From Nitrospira sp. (GTDB lineage: Bacteria > Nitrospirota > Nitrospiria > Nitrospirales > Nitrospiraceae): a DNA stretch of 37,531 nucleotides. The stretch is taken from contig JANDJG010000016.1 in NCBI GenBank assembly GCA_024331085.1, positions 1 through 37,531 on the forward strand, read 5' to 3'. The translations under genes and the position numbers were made by a program. The notes below the pieces were generated by a model. That model did no database searches. It saw only the letters and a program-made list of their open reading frames with translations, and was not told where the DNA came from. How positions within the stretch are numbered: position 1 is the stretch's first letter; every line of letters begins with the position of its first letter. This document shows positions 16,951 to 25,848 of this stretch, piece after piece.

Positions 16951-18285
16951 TCATCGTGCCTCGGCCTCGCGGATCAACAACCGGGCCAACAGGGATTCAA
17001 AGTTCGGAAAGGAGGTTTCTACGCACCCGCTCTCGGCGATGGTCGTGTCGGACTCGGCCGTCAATCCCGCGATGGCCAGCGACATGGCGACCCGGTGATC
17101 CCCGTGACTCCTCGCCGTGCCGACGGCCTTGAGGCGGCCGTTTTCCCCGTTCGCGCCAAGCCCTTGAACGATCATGCCGTCGGGTTTTTCGATGATCCGC
17201 GCCCCCATCGCGCGTAATTCGGCAGCCATGGTGGCGATCCGATCGCTTTCCTTGACGCGGAGCTCCTCCGCTCCGGAAATCACGGTTTCCCCTTCCGCAA
17301 CCGCCGCCGCCACACAGAGAATAGGAAATTCATCGATGGTCTGCGGAATAAGATCCGCCCCGATGGTCACGCCCGTGAGGGGAGCCGACTTCACACGAAG
17401 ATCGGCGACCGGCTCTCCTCCCTCTTCCCATCGGCGAAGCACCTGAATATCGGCTCCCATTCTCTCCAGCACCTCGAGCAAACCGGTTCTGGTCCGATTG
17501 AACCCGACGTTCGTGATCGTAACGTCGGAACCGGGGACGATCGTCGCTCCCACGATGAAAAACGCGGCGGAGGAGAAATCACCGGGAACGACCATCTGCC
17601 GTCCCGCCCATCCCACGCTCGGTCGCCCTTCCAGGATCAACGTGTCGCCCTCGCGCAAGAGGGGCACGCCGAACGATTCAAACATCCGCTCCGTATGATC
17701 CCGCGACAGCCGCGGTTCTTGAATGCGCGTCGTTCCTTCGGCAAAGAGACCGGCGAGCAGCAGCGCCGATTTGACCTGGGCGCTGGGGACCGGCGAGACA
17801 TAGGTCGTCCCGCGCAATTGTTTTCCGGTGATCGCCAGCGGAGCCAACTCGCCTCCCTTGCGTCCCGCGATCACGGCGCCCATTTCGCGCAGGGGTTTGA
17901 CCACCCGCCCCATGGGCCGACGCCGGATCGATTCGTCTCCCGTCAGGACGGTGAAGAAGTCCTGCCCCGCCAGCAGTCCCGCCAGCAAACGGATACCCGT
18001 TCCCGAGTTGCCGCAATCAATCGGCACATGGGGCTCGCTCAATCCCCTCAACCCTTTGCCGTGTACGGTCAGGCATTCCGGCGTCTCGTCGATCCGGATG
18101 CCCATCTCGCGAAACGCCCGCATGGTGTTGAGGCAGTCCTCCCCTCGGCAATAAGCCGAGATGGTGCTGACCCCCTCTCCCAGCGACGCAAGAATGATGG
18201 CTCGGTGGGTGATGGATTTGTCGCCCGGAACGCTGATCGTTCCCTTGAGAGAGGGGCCCGGCGTGACGGTCAAGGCGGTCTTCAT
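16951..18285 (-). CDS. aroA: 3-phosphoshikimate 1-carboxyvinyltransferase (EPSP synthase)
   Basis: 444 residues, the normal size. Joins shikimate-3-phosphate and phosphoenolpyruvate in the cytoplasm. The two-domain inside-out barrel is shown by PGDKSITHRA (Lys23, Ser24) at the start, DCGNSGTGIRLLAG near 92-105, RRPMGRV, the catalytic-region segments KSALLLAGLFAEG and DEFPILCVAAAVAEG, and RVKESDRI plus HGDHRVAMSLAIAGL at the end. The start is three bases after the tyrA stop, so the two genes are tightly coupled. Confidence 0.96.
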   Translation of the reverse strand: MKTALTVTPGPSLKGTISVPGDKSITHRAIILASLGEGVSTISAYCRGEDCLNTMRAFREMGIRIDETPECLTVHGKGLRGLSEPHVPIDCGNSGTGIRLLAGLLAGQDFFTVLTGDESIRRRPMGRVVKPLREMGAVIAGRKGGELAPLAITGKQLRGTTYVSPVPSAQVKSALLLAGLFAEGTTRIQEPRLSRDHTERMFESFGVPLLREGDTLILEGRPSVGWAGRQMVVPGDFSSAAFFIVGATIVPGSDVTITNVGFNRTRTGLLEVLERMGADIQVLRRWEEGGEPVADLRVKSAPLTGVTIGADLIPQTIDEFPILCVAAAVAEGETVISGAEELRVKESDRIATMAAELRAMGARIIEKPDGMIVQGLGANGENGRLKAVGTARSHGDHRVAMSLAIAGLTAESDTTIAESGCVETSFPNFESLLARLLIREAEAR

Positions 18286-18288
18286 CGT

Positions 18289-19182
18289 TTACGTTGCAAC
18301 GGCGACGGGGTCGTTCAGTTTTTCCCGCTCGCGCTTGGCGCGCTCGATCATTCGTTCGATGCCGGCGGCGTCGCCCGCCGCGATCAGGCGTTTGAGCTCG
18401 TCCAGCGCCCGCTGGTACGTGTCGATCAACGACACCACATTGTCCCGATTCCATACAAAAATGTCACGCCACATTTCAGGAGAGCTGGCCGCAATTCTCG
18501 TGGTATCCCGAAGGCCGCCGCCGGAATGACGGGCCAAATCCAAGGAAGAGAGCCGATGATCGCGCAAATCGGCCAACGCAATCATCAGGGTGAAGGCGGC
18601 GGCATGGGGGAGGTGACTGACCGCCCCGAGAATTTGATCGTGCAGGTGAGGGTCCATCGTCAGCAGGATCGATCCGGTTTCCTCCCACAGCCGTTTGATT
18701 CGCTCCAAGGCCTGCGGATCGGTCTTCTTCGTGGGCGTCACGATGCACCGCGCCCCCTTGAACAGGTGGGCCGATCCCTCCGCCACCCCCGTTTTTTCCT
18801 TTCCGGCGATCGGATGGGCGCCCACGAAATGCACGCCCGGGGGCATGACTGCCTCGGACCGCTCGACCAACGAACCTTTGACGCTCCCCACGTCGCTTAC
18901 GATCGTTCCCGGCTCCAGACAATGGGCCCATTCCTTGAGATGACGCTCGTAGGTATCGACCGGCGTGGCCAAAATCACCAGATCCGATCCCCGCACACCG
19001 TCTTTCGGATCCGACACGTACCGGTCGATCGCTCCCATTTCCACGGCGGTTTTGAGATTTTCCTCGCGACGGCCGATGCCCACGACGTGATCGGCCAGGG
19101 CTTTGCCGCGCAGCACCATGCCCAGCGAGCCGCCGATCAATCCCACCCCGACGATTGCCGCTTGCTTGAAATGAACCGCCAT
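18289..19182 (-). CDS. tyrA: Prephenate (or arogenate) dehydrogenase
   Basis: Oxidative decarboxylation of prephenate or arogenate, giving the tyrosine branch. 297 residues with a dinucleotide-binding VGVGLIGGSLG at 12-22, a catalytic-histidine region around HFVGAHPIAGKEKTGV, and a helical dimerisation domain. No ACT or chorismate mutase domain is fused. ATG 19182 begins the family core; an in-frame extension upstream runs over aroF in a wrong frame. Substrate choice between prephenate and arogenate cannot be read from the sequence by eye. Confidence 0.93.
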   Translation of the reverse strand: MAVHFKQAAIVGVGLIGGSLGMVLRGKALADHVVGIGRREENLKTAVEMGAIDRYVSDPKDGVRGSDLVILATPVDTYERHLKEWAHCLEPGTIVSDVGSVKGSLVERSEAVMPPGVHFVGAHPIAGKEKTGVAEGSAHLFKGARCIVTPTKKTDPQALERIKRLWEETGSILLTMDPHLHDQILGAVSHLPHAAAFTLMIALADLRDHRLSSLDLARHSGGGLRDTTRIAASSPEMWRDIFVWNRDNVVSLIDTYQRALDELKRLIAAGDAAGIERMIERAKREREKLNDPVAVAT

Positions 19183-19190
19183 GGAGGCTT

Positions 19191-20204
19191 CTACAGCTCC
19201 CTCCCCACGACCTTGGCAATGTTCTCCAGATCGCGCATCAGCGCCTTGAACTTCGAGGGTTTGATCGACTCTTCTCCGTCGCACAAGGCGCGCTCGGGAT
19301 TGGAATGCACCTCGATGAGCAACCCGTCGGCGCCCGCCGCGATCGCGGCCTTCGACATGGGGGCCACCAAATCCCACTTGCCCGTGGCATGACTGGGGTC
19401 CACGATCACCGGCAGATGCGACAATTCTTTCAGCGTGGGAATCGCGGCGATATCGAGGGTGTTGCGATATTGCGTCTCGAACGTGCGGATGCCTCGCTCG
19501 CAGAGCATGACGTTTTGGTTGCCCCGGGACATGATGTACTCCGCGGACAAGAGAAATTCCTTAATGGTCGCCGACAGCCCGCGTTTGAGAAGCACCGGTT
19601 TGTCATAGGCGCCGACCTCCTTCAGCAGCTCGAAATTCTGCATGTTCCGCGCGCCGATCTGAATGATGTCCGCCTTCTCAAGAAACAGCTCGATGTCTCT
19701 CGTATCCAGAATTTCGCTGACGACGGGAAGGCCCGTCTGTTTTCTGGCCTCCACCAAATAATCGAGTCCTTCCCGCCCCAAGCCCTGAAACGAATAGGGA
19801 GAGGTCCTGGGCTTATAGGCGCCCCCTCGCAGAATCGAGGCGCCCGCCGCCTTCACTTCATGGGCGATGCCCACCGTCAGCTCCAGCCGCTCCACGGCGC
19901 AGGGGCCTGCCATGATCGCGATCTTTTTGCCGCCGATCTTGACTCCGTTGACGTCGATGACCGTCGATTCTTTTTTGAACTCGCGGCTCACGAGCTTCCA
20001 AGGAGCCAGAATGGGCAACACGCTTTCGACGCCGGGCAGGGCCGTGAGCGGTTGATTATGCAAAATGCGATCGTCACCGATGACGCCGATGATCGTGCGT
20101 TCCTGGCCGGTGGAGATCTGCGATTTCAATCCCAGATCCCGCAGCCGATCGATGATGTGATCCACCTGGCTTTCAGACGCATCAGGCTTCAAGACAATGA
20201 TCAT
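19191..20204 (-). CDS. aroF: 3-deoxy-7-phosphoheptulonate (DAHP) synthase, type I-beta with N-terminal regulatory domain
   Basis: First enzyme of the shikimate pathway. 337 residues. The N-terminal ferredoxin-like, ACT-like domain (about 1-70, [19 protein letters not shown]) is the feedback-sensing type known from Thermotoga, followed by the TIM barrel with [48 protein letters not shown] and [12 protein letters not shown] 20204 has AGGG five bases upstream. The N-terminal domain suggests allosteric control by tyrosine or phenylalanine. Confidence 0.95.
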   Translation of the reverse strand: MIIVLKPDASESQVDHIIDRLRDLGLKSQISTGQERTIIGVIGDDRILHNQPLTALPGVESVLPILAPWKLVSREFKKESTVIDVNGVKIGGKKIAIMAGPCAVERLELTVGIAHEVKAAGASILRGGAYKPRTSPYSFQGLGREGLDYLVEARKQTGLPVVSEILDTRDIELFLEKADIIQIGARNMQNFELLKEVGAYDKPVLLKRGLSATIKEFLLSAEYIMSRGNQNVMLCERGIRTFETQYRNTLDIAAIPTLKELSHLPVIVDPSHATGKWDLVAPMSKAAIAAGADGLLIEVHSNPERALCDGEESIKPSKFKALMRDLENIAKVVGREL

Positions 20205-20222
20205 GATTCCCTCGCGCTTCCA

Positions 20223-21308
20223 TCACGTCTCGCACGCCAAGACCTTTTTCAAGGCCTGAAGGAAAGCGGCGTTCTCGTCGGCCAGACCGATGGTGACGCG
20301 GAGCATCGTTCCTTCGATATGTCGCACGATGATCCCTTCACGCAGCAGGGCTTCAAACACCCGCCGCCCGTCCCGGCCGATGTCGAAATACAGAAAATTG
20401 GTTTGGCTCGGAATCGGCGTCAATCCGAGCGCCTCAAGTCCTTGGCGCACCTGCGCCATTCCCTCGGCGTTGACGGATCGACTTCGCGCTACATGTTCCT
20501 CGTCGCCGAGCGCGGCCGCGGCCGCCCGCTGGGCGAGGCTGTTCGCGTTGAACGGAGGCCGTATCCGATTCAGAATGCCCGCGATTTCAGGCGTCGTAAT
20601 CCCGTACCCGATTCTCAGCCCGGCCAGCCCGTAAATCTTGGAAAAGGTCCTCAGCACCACGACGTTTCGACCGTCCCTGACATAGGCGATCGTATCGGGA
20701 AACCATGGATCGCGAACGTACTCGAAGTACGCCTCATCGAATACGACGACCACGTCGTTCGGCACCGAGGCCATCAGCCGTTCGACTTCCTCCGCCGGCA
20801 CCATGGTCCCCGTGGGATTGTTGGGATTGCAGACGAACAGCAGCCTGGTTCGCGGCGTCACGGCCTTGGCCATGGCGTCAAGATCGTGGGTCCAGTTCGT
20901 CAAGGGCACGACGATGGGATTGCCGTGCGCGGCCGTCACTTCCATCCTGTAGATCACGAAGGTATGGTCGGCCATGACCGCGTCATCGCCGGGAGCCAGA
21001 AACGCCCGAGCCAATAATCCAAGCAGCTCGTCGGACCCGTTGCCCAAGATAATCTGCTCGCTCGACACCTTCCACCGTTCGGCGAGGACTTGCCTGAGTC
21101 GATGTCCCCCGCCGTCGGGATAGCGATGCAGGTTGTCGGTCGCCCCCGCCAGCGCCGCCAGCGCTTTGGAAGAAGGCCCGATCGGATTTTCATTGGAGGC
21201 AAGCTTGATCACTCGGCCAAGCCCGAGTTCACGCTGCAGCTCCTCGATCGGTTTTCCCGGAACGTAGGGGGTCAGGGATTGGATGTCGGGATGAATGTGA
21301 AGCGCCAT
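20223..21308 (-). CDS. hisC: Histidinol-phosphate / aromatic aminotransferase (HisC family)
   Basis: 361 residues, PLP-dependent fold type I. SNENPIGPS near the N-terminus, the NPNNPTGT loop at 161-168, DEAYFEY, and the PLP-binding Lys224 in TFSKIYGLAGLRIGYG. HisC enzymes of this clade often also transaminate phenylpyruvate, hydroxyphenylpyruvate or prephenate. Its place between pheA and aroF in an aromatic operon, with no his genes nearby, suggests it serves the phenylalanine/tyrosine branch, possibly in addition to histidine. Starts four bases after the pheA stop. Confidence 0.9.
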   Translation of the reverse strand: MALHIHPDIQSLTPYVPGKPIEELQRELGLGRVIKLASNENPIGPSSKALAALAGATDNLHRYPDGGGHRLRQVLAERWKVSSEQIILGNGSDELLGLLARAFLAPGDDAVMADHTFVIYRMEVTAAHGNPIVVPLTNWTHDLDAMAKAVTPRTRLLFVCNPNNPTGTMVPAEEVERLMASVPNDVVVVFDEAYFEYVRDPWFPDTIAYVRDGRNVVVLRTFSKIYGLAGLRIGYGITTPEIAGILNRIRPPFNANSLAQRAAAAALGDEEHVARSRSVNAEGMAQVRQGLEALGLTPIPSQTNFLYFDIGRDGRRVFEALLREGIIVRHIEGTMLRVTIGLADENAAFLQALKKVLACET

Positions 21309-21312
21309 GAGA

Positions 21313-22389
21313 TCAACTGTATATCGGATAGGAGCCGAGAATTTTCATGAATAAGCAGCGTCCTTTGACTTCTTCGACCGCCCTGCTGACCCGATCTTCC
21401 GTAATATGTCCTTCGACGTCGACGAAGAAAATGTACTCCCAGGCTTTGCGCTGTGAAGGCCGCGATTCGATTTTCGTCATGTTGATCCCATGAGAGGCGA
21501 ACGGGCGCAGAAGCTCATAGAGGGCCCCGACCTTGTCTTTGATCGACAACATCAGCGACGTCTTGTCTCGTCCCGTCCGCTCGGACGGCTTCTGAGACAA
21601 CACCAGAAAACGGGTCATATTGTTGACGTTGTCTTCGATGCGAGCCCGGATCACGTTCAATCCGTACAATTGTCCGGCCAATTCCGATGCGATCGCGGCG
21701 GACGACGGCTCATCGATGCAGAGCTCGGCGGCCCGCGCCGTACTGGCCACCTCCACGGCCGGAACGTGCGGCAGATGGGTCTCCAGCCAATTGCGGCATT
21801 GGGCGATGGCGTGCGGATGAGAATAAATTTTCTTGACCTCTTCGAGGCGAGTGGATTTCGACAGTAAATGATGGGTGACTTCTTGGAGGATCTCGCCGTA
21901 GATCAGTAAGTTCGAGTCAATGAACATGTCCAGCGTGTGGTTGACCACGCCTTCTGTCGTATTCTCGATCGGCACGACGCCGAAATGGGCCCGCCCCCGC
22001 TCGACCTCATTGAACACTTCCTTGATGCTGTGCACCGGGACGTACTGGGCCGATGAGCCGAACTTCTGCATGCAGGCCATGTGGGTGAAGGTCGCCCTGG
22101 GTCCGAGATAGGCCACCGTTTGAGGCCCCTCCAGAGACAACGACGCCGACATGATCTCCCGATAGACCGACCGAATCGCCTCGGTTGGGAACGGCCCCGT
22201 GTTTTGTTTGGTTAATCGTTCGATAATGGCCGTCTCCCGCCCCTGCGTATGGAGATTGGCGTTCGCATCCTTCTCCCTCTTGAGTCGCCCGATCTCGATC
22301 ACATGCTTGGATCGCTCATTGAGAAGACGGATGATCTCGTCATCGATCCGATCGATTTCATTGCGGTAATCGAGCAAGTCTTTGGGCAT
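21313..22389 (-). CDS. pheA: Bifunctional chorismate mutase / prephenate dehydratase (P-protein)
   Basis: Makes phenylpyruvate from chorismate by way of prephenate. 358 residues: AroQ-type helical chorismate mutase (about 1-85, DYRNEIDRIDDEIIRLLNER), prephenate dehydratase (about 92-270, AYLGPRATFTHMA, PIENTTEGVVNHTLD) and a C-terminal ACT domain (about 285-358, with ESRPSQRKAWEY) for phenylalanine feedback. ATG 22389 has GGTGG just before it and starts at the family core; an open frame extending to 22557 is not used. It is the first gene of the aromatic block, 207 bases after ruvB. Confidence 0.94.
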   Translation of the reverse strand: MPKDLLDYRNEIDRIDDEIIRLLNERSKHVIEIGRLKREKDANANLHTQGRETAIIERLTKQNTGPFPTEAIRSVYREIMSASLSLEGPQTVAYLGPRATFTHMACMQKFGSSAQYVPVHSIKEVFNEVERGRAHFGVVPIENTTEGVVNHTLDMFIDSNLLIYGEILQEVTHHLLSKSTRLEEVKKIYSHPHAIAQCRNWLETHLPHVPAVEVASTARAAELCIDEPSSAAIASELAGQLYGLNVIRARIEDNVNNMTRFLVLSQKPSERTGRDKTSLMLSIKDKVGALYELLRPFASHGINMTKIESRPSQRKAWEYIFFVDVEGHITEDRVSRAVEEVKGRCLFMKILGSYPIYS

Positions 22390-22596
22390 GACCACCAAGC
22401 CTTGGACTCTGCGTTGCAACGAGTCTTGAGCGGCCTCTTCACACACACCTAACTTATGAGGCAAGGGTAGAATCTTACAGGAACCTTCAAAACCATTGCA
22501 AGGACGGCTCTTTGCGCAGGGAGATCCAACGTACGCGGCCACGACGGCAGGAGACACATCGAACTCCCGCTTGGAGAATCTCTATCGGACATCAGG

Positions 22597-23601
22597 CTAA
22601 AGAAGCCGGTTTAACGGACGGTTGAAATACTCGAAGGTCCTTCTGGTGGCTTGGCGGCCTCGACCGGTTCGATCAAGAAAACCGGCCTGAATCAAATAGG
22701 GCTCATACACGTCTTCGATGGTCCCCTTGTCTTCTTGGAGCGCCGCAGCCAGGGACTCGACCCCGACCGGTCCGCCGTTGAACTTGTCGATGATCGTCAA
22801 GAGAATCTTCCGGTCCATATCGTCAAATCCGGCTTCGTCGATCCCGACCCACGCCAGCCCTTCGCGGGCCACCGATTTGGTGATATGGCCGTCCGCCTTG
22901 ACCTGCGCATAGTCCCGGATCCGTTTGACGAGCCGATTGGCAATGCGCGGCGTCCCGCGTGCACGGGCGGCGATTTCCGCCGCGCCATCTCGATCGATCC
23001 CGATGCCCAAGACCCCGGCCGAGCGGGTCACAATGGCCTCCAACTCGGCCGGGGAGTAAAATTCGAGTCGGTACACAAGGCCGAACCGGTCGCGGAGAGG
23101 CGACGTCAACGCTCCCGCCCTCGTCGTCGCTCCCACGAGGGTAAAGCGCGGCAGATCAAGCTTGACCGTCCTCGTTCCCGGCCCCTGACCGATCACCAGA
23201 TCAAGTTGATAATCCTCCATCGCGGGATAGAGGGCTTCCTCGACGGAGGCCGGCAACCGATGAATCTCATCGATGAAGAGGACATCGTGTTCTTGCAGGT
23301 TGGTGAGAATCGCGGCCAGATCTCCCGCGTGGGCCAACACCAAACCCGACGTTGACCGTAACGACGCGCCCATTTCATTGGCGATGATGTGGGCGATCGT
23401 GGTCTTCCCCAATCCCGGCGGGCCGTAGAAAATCGCATGATCGAGCGGTTCCCCCCGCCGTTTGGCCGCCTCAATGCAGACGCGCAACGACTCCTTCATC
23501 TTGTCTTGCCCGACATATTCGTTCAGCGCCTGAGGACGGAGGGCCTGTTCGATCCCCCGCTCTTCATCCATCGCTCGATCGGTCACGATCCGTTCGGTCA
23601 T
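22597..23601 (-). CDS. ruvB: Holliday junction DNA helicase RuvB
   Basis: 334 residues. AAA+ motor that drives branch migration with RuvA. Walker [10 protein letters not shown], Walker [10 protein letters not shown], sensor GATTRAG, the arginine-finger region [12 protein letters not shown] and a C-terminal winged helix ending with [16 protein letters not shown] 23601 follows GGGGAG closely. An open frame extending upstream to 23889 overlaps the preceding gene and is rejected. It is separated from ruvA by a secreted-protein gene. Confidence 0.96.
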   Translation of the reverse strand: MTERIVTDRAMDEERGIEQALRPQALNEYVGQDKMKESLRVCIEAAKRRGEPLDHAIFYGPPGLGKTTIAHIIANEMGASLRSTSGLVLAHAGDLAAILTNLQEHDVLFIDEIHRLPASVEEALYPAMEDYQLDLVIGQGPGTRTVKLDLPRFTLVGATTRAGALTSPLRDRFGLVYRLEFYSPAELEAIVTRSAGVLGIGIDRDGAAEIAARARGTPRIANRLVKRIRDYAQVKADGHITKSVAREGLAWVGIDEAGFDDMDRKILLTIIDKFNGGPVGVESLAAALQEDKGTIEDVYEPYLIQAGFLDRTGRGRQATRRTFEYFNRPLNRLL

Positions 23602-23618
23602 CACTCCCCTACAGAGGC

Positions 23619-24113
23619 TTATTTTTCTTCCGGAGCCTGTTGATATTTGGGAGGAGGCGGCAACGTTCCTTGCCCCGGTGTGGGGGTAGTGCCGCAATCC
23701 GGCGGGCAGAATTTCATTCCCCGGCTTGGGTCTGGAAAACTCTGTTCCATCTTCTGCAACTGGCATTGCGTCAATCGTCCACCGTCTCTGCCGCCGCAAC
23801 GGCCCGGTACCGAGGAGCTTCCGATTTCCACATACCCCTCCGGGCAAGATCCGCAGACCGCCAGGGGATTCGCTCCCAACGGCACACATTCAACCAGCGT
23901 CGGGTCATCCTCTTTGCACACCCCCGGCGCTTGCGTGACGCCGGTGACGGCGTACCCTTGCGGGCAAGTTCCGCAGGTCATCCGAACGGTGGGAGGCGAT
24001 TCGGGTTCGTCTTGCGCGGCCCCACTCACCGGCCCGGCTCCGACAATCAACGTTGTTCCCAGCCCGATGATGAGCGCGCGCCGAGCAAAGACTGCCGATG
24101 GTTGATCGACCAC
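23619..24113 (-). CDS. Secreted cysteine-repeat protein, unknown function
   Basis: 164 residues. An N-terminal export signal (basic FARRAL, then hydrophobic about 13-30) is followed by two similar units of roughly 30 residues, each CG[ST]CPxGYxxxGxxxxPGxC plus a later Cys: 47-76 and 87-117. Two more cysteines (136, 140) and a Pro-rich tail follow. The ten cysteines are all in the mature part, an even number fitting disulfides in the periplasm. GTG 24113 lies four bases after the ruvA stop; the stop is 17 bases before ruvB. It is unrelated in function to recombination as far as can be seen. No family recognised. Confidence 0.75.
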   Translation of the reverse strand: MVDQPSAVFARRALIIGLGTTLIVGAGPVSGAAQDEPESPPTVRMTCGTCPQGYAVTGVTQAPGVCKEDDPTLVECVPLGANPLAVCGSCPEGYVEIGSSSVPGRCGGRDGGRLTQCQLQKMEQSFPDPSRGMKFCPPDCGTTPTPGQGTLPPPPKYQQAPEEK

Positions 24114-24117
24114 CCCC

Positions 24118-24726
24118 TCACCCCCTCGCAAGTTCTTTGAGACCCTCGCGAATGAGATTGGTCAACGGCAGAGGGTCTGCCGAAGTCTTCGTGACCCGCC
24201 TCAACGCTTCCTTGACGTCGTGCGGACGATAGCCAAGATTCACCAACGCGGACAGAGCATCATCAAAGAAACCGCCGGTCCCCGCCGCCTCCGCCACCGG
24301 GGTCTCACCGAAAGCCGATTCGACCTTGCCGACCTTGTCCTTAAGCTCCAGCGCAATGCGGCCCGCGGACTTTTTCCCGATACCGGGGATGGTCGCCAGT
24401 TTCTCGACGTCTTCGGTCCTGATCGCGCGGAGGAGATCGACAATCGGCATACTGGACAAAACGTTCAACGCCAATTTGGGACCGATGCCCGTCACTGTCG
24501 TCAGCAAGAGAAACGCATCCTTTTCTCGCGGCGAGAGAAAACCGAACAGTTGAATGGCATCCTCCCGCAAGTGGGTATGGATGTTGAGTGCGACCGTTTC
24601 GTTGAGATTTGGCAGCGCGTAATAGGTGCTCAGGGGAATATGGACTTCATAGCCGACCCCTTGAACGTCCAGCGTGAGATGGGTCGGCGCCTTGAAGATA
24701 AGCTTTCCCGTGAGAAGGGCGATCAT
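24118..24726 (-). CDS. ruvA: Holliday junction DNA helicase subunit RuvA
   Basis: 202 residues. Binds four-way junctions as a tetramer and loads RuvB. An N-terminal OB fold (about 1-62, MIALLTGKLIFK), a helix-hairpin-helix pair in the middle (TGIGPKLALNVLS and IPGIGKKSAGRIALELKDK) and a C-terminal RuvB-binding three-helix domain (about 155-200, DALSALVNLGYRPHDV). ATG 24726 starts the standard family N-terminus. ruvC, which often precedes ruvA, is absent: only 48 bases separate this gene from yebC. Confidence 0.95.
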   Translation of the reverse strand: MIALLTGKLIFKAPTHLTLDVQGVGYEVHIPLSTYYALPNLNETVALNIHTHLREDAIQLFGFLSPREKDAFLLLTTVTGIGPKLALNVLSSMPIVDLLRAIRTEDVEKLATIPGIGKKSAGRIALELKDKVGKVESAFGETPVAEAAGTGGFFDDALSALVNLGYRPHDVKEALRRVTKTSADPLPLTNLIREGLKELARG

Positions 24727-24774
24727 CTCGTCTCGTCCCTCGGGGGTGGCGACGAGTCCGTGTCCCGGGCACGC

Positions 24775-25530
24775 CTACCCGGCCGCGACGGCAACCTTTT
24801 CCATTATCTCGTCGGGAATGTCAAAATTGGCGTGGACCCTTTGAACATCGTCATGCTCATCGAGGATTTCCATCAGCTTGAGCATTTGTTCAGCGGGTTT
24901 TTCGTCGAGACGGACCGTGCTTTGGGGAATATAGGTGATCTCCGCGAGGGCGGTTTCGATCTTCGCGTCGGCCAAGGCCTTCTTCACGGCTTCAAAATCC
25001 TGGGGCGCCGTGATGATTTCGAACATTTTCTCTCCGACTTTGACATCATCCGCGCCGGCATCGAGGGCCACGGACAGCAACGTATCTTCGTCCACTTTCC
25101 CTTTCTCGACCGTCAGAAGCCCCTTCTTGTGAAACTGCCATGACACCGCTCCGGCCTCCGCCATGGTCCCATTATTTTTGGTCAAGAGACTGCGAACTTC
25201 CGCGACCGTGCGGTTGCGATTGTCGCTCGTAATTTCAAGGAGCAGTGCGGTACCCCCGGGGCCGTATCCTTCCAGGGTGAATTCTTCGTACGACACTCCC
25301 GGCAGTTCCCCCGTTCCCCGCTGGATGGCTTTCTTGATCGTGTCGCTCGGCATATTGGCGTCTTTGGCCTTGGAGATGGCCAGACGAAGGCGCGGATTAC
25401 CGTCTGGGTCGCCCCCGGACCGAGCCGCGATGGTCAGTTCTCGGATAAGCCGCGTGAAGATCTTTCCACGCTTGGCATCCTGCGCCGATTTGTGCCGCTT
25501 GATGGTTGCCCAATGACTATGGCCGCCCAT
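24775..25530 (-). CDS. yebC: YebC/PmpR-family regulator or translation factor
   Basis: 251 residues, full family length. Starts GGHSHWATIKRHKSAQDAKRGKIFTRLIREL, contains MPSDTIKKAIQRGTG and GPGGTALLLE, and ends with the mixed domain LMEILDEHDDVQRVHANFDIPDE. Members were described as DNA-binding regulators and more recently as factors helping ribosomes on proline runs; which applies here cannot be said. A clear AGGGGA lies seven bases before ATG 25530. It precedes ruvA, the usual neighbourhood. Confidence 0.93.
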   Translation of the reverse strand: MGGHSHWATIKRHKSAQDAKRGKIFTRLIRELTIAARSGGDPDGNPRLRLAISKAKDANMPSDTIKKAIQRGTGELPGVSYEEFTLEGYGPGGTALLLEITSDNRNRTVAEVRSLLTKNNGTMAEAGAVSWQFHKKGLLTVEKGKVDEDTLLSVALDAGADDVKVGEKMFEIITAPQDFEAVKKALADAKIETALAEITYIPQSTVRLDEKPAEQMLKLMEILDEHDDVQRVHANFDIPDEIMEKVAVAAG

Positions 25531-25848
25531 GGTTCATTCCCCTGGTAGCTCCCCTCTCCACCGGCTCCCTTTCAGAACCGGTCGAAGACGCCGTGGTGTG
25601 ATAACGGCGGTCAACTTTTTGTACTCGTAGCATAGGCCTTCCAAAAGAGTCAATGCGCTCGCCGCCCCGGTCATCTCGGCTCTCAACGCATCGATGCAGG
25701 AACGAGAACGAACCGCGGAGAGAGCCCGTACACACAACACACTTCTCTATACACGAAGGCGACCGAACGGAATGACCATAAAAAATCAAAAGCCCATCCA
25801 GCCGGGCTGAATGGGCCACGATCCACAGGATAAAACCGGCGACCGTGA
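25531..25848. other. 318-base intergenic region between the zinc-ribbon PCP_red gene and yebC
   Basis: Holds the intrinsic terminator of the upstream minus-strand gene (25779-25816). Nearer to yebC there is a possible -35 CATTGACT (25648-25655, minus strand) with no convincing -10 box. Short open frames here on both strands do not look coding. Confidence 0.5.
25779..25816 (-). terminator. intrinsic terminator of the zinc-ribbon PCP_red gene
   Basis: On the minus strand, GCCCATTCAG and CTGGATGGGC pair over ten bases (one G-U) around a CCCGG loop, followed at once by TTTTGATTTTT. It is 33 bases past the stop codon. A textbook Rho-independent signal. Confidence 0.85.

Noticed and set aside
17695..19392. 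Long open frame antisense to aroA and tyrA
   Set aside because: It is opposite two well-conserved enzymes; the translation is low-complexity Arg/His/Gln-rich with no recognisable domain.
22390..22596. Possible leader peptide or attenuator before pheA
   Set aside because: I looked for a Phe-rich short frame and a terminator/antiterminator pair. There is only a weak TTGCAA/TAAGAT-like promoter and no Phe run, so nothing can be claimed.
25517..25819. 100-codon minus-strand frame overlapping the start of yebC and the terminator
   Set aside because: It covers a clear terminator and overlaps the yebC start; the translation has no domain and no ribosome binding site.
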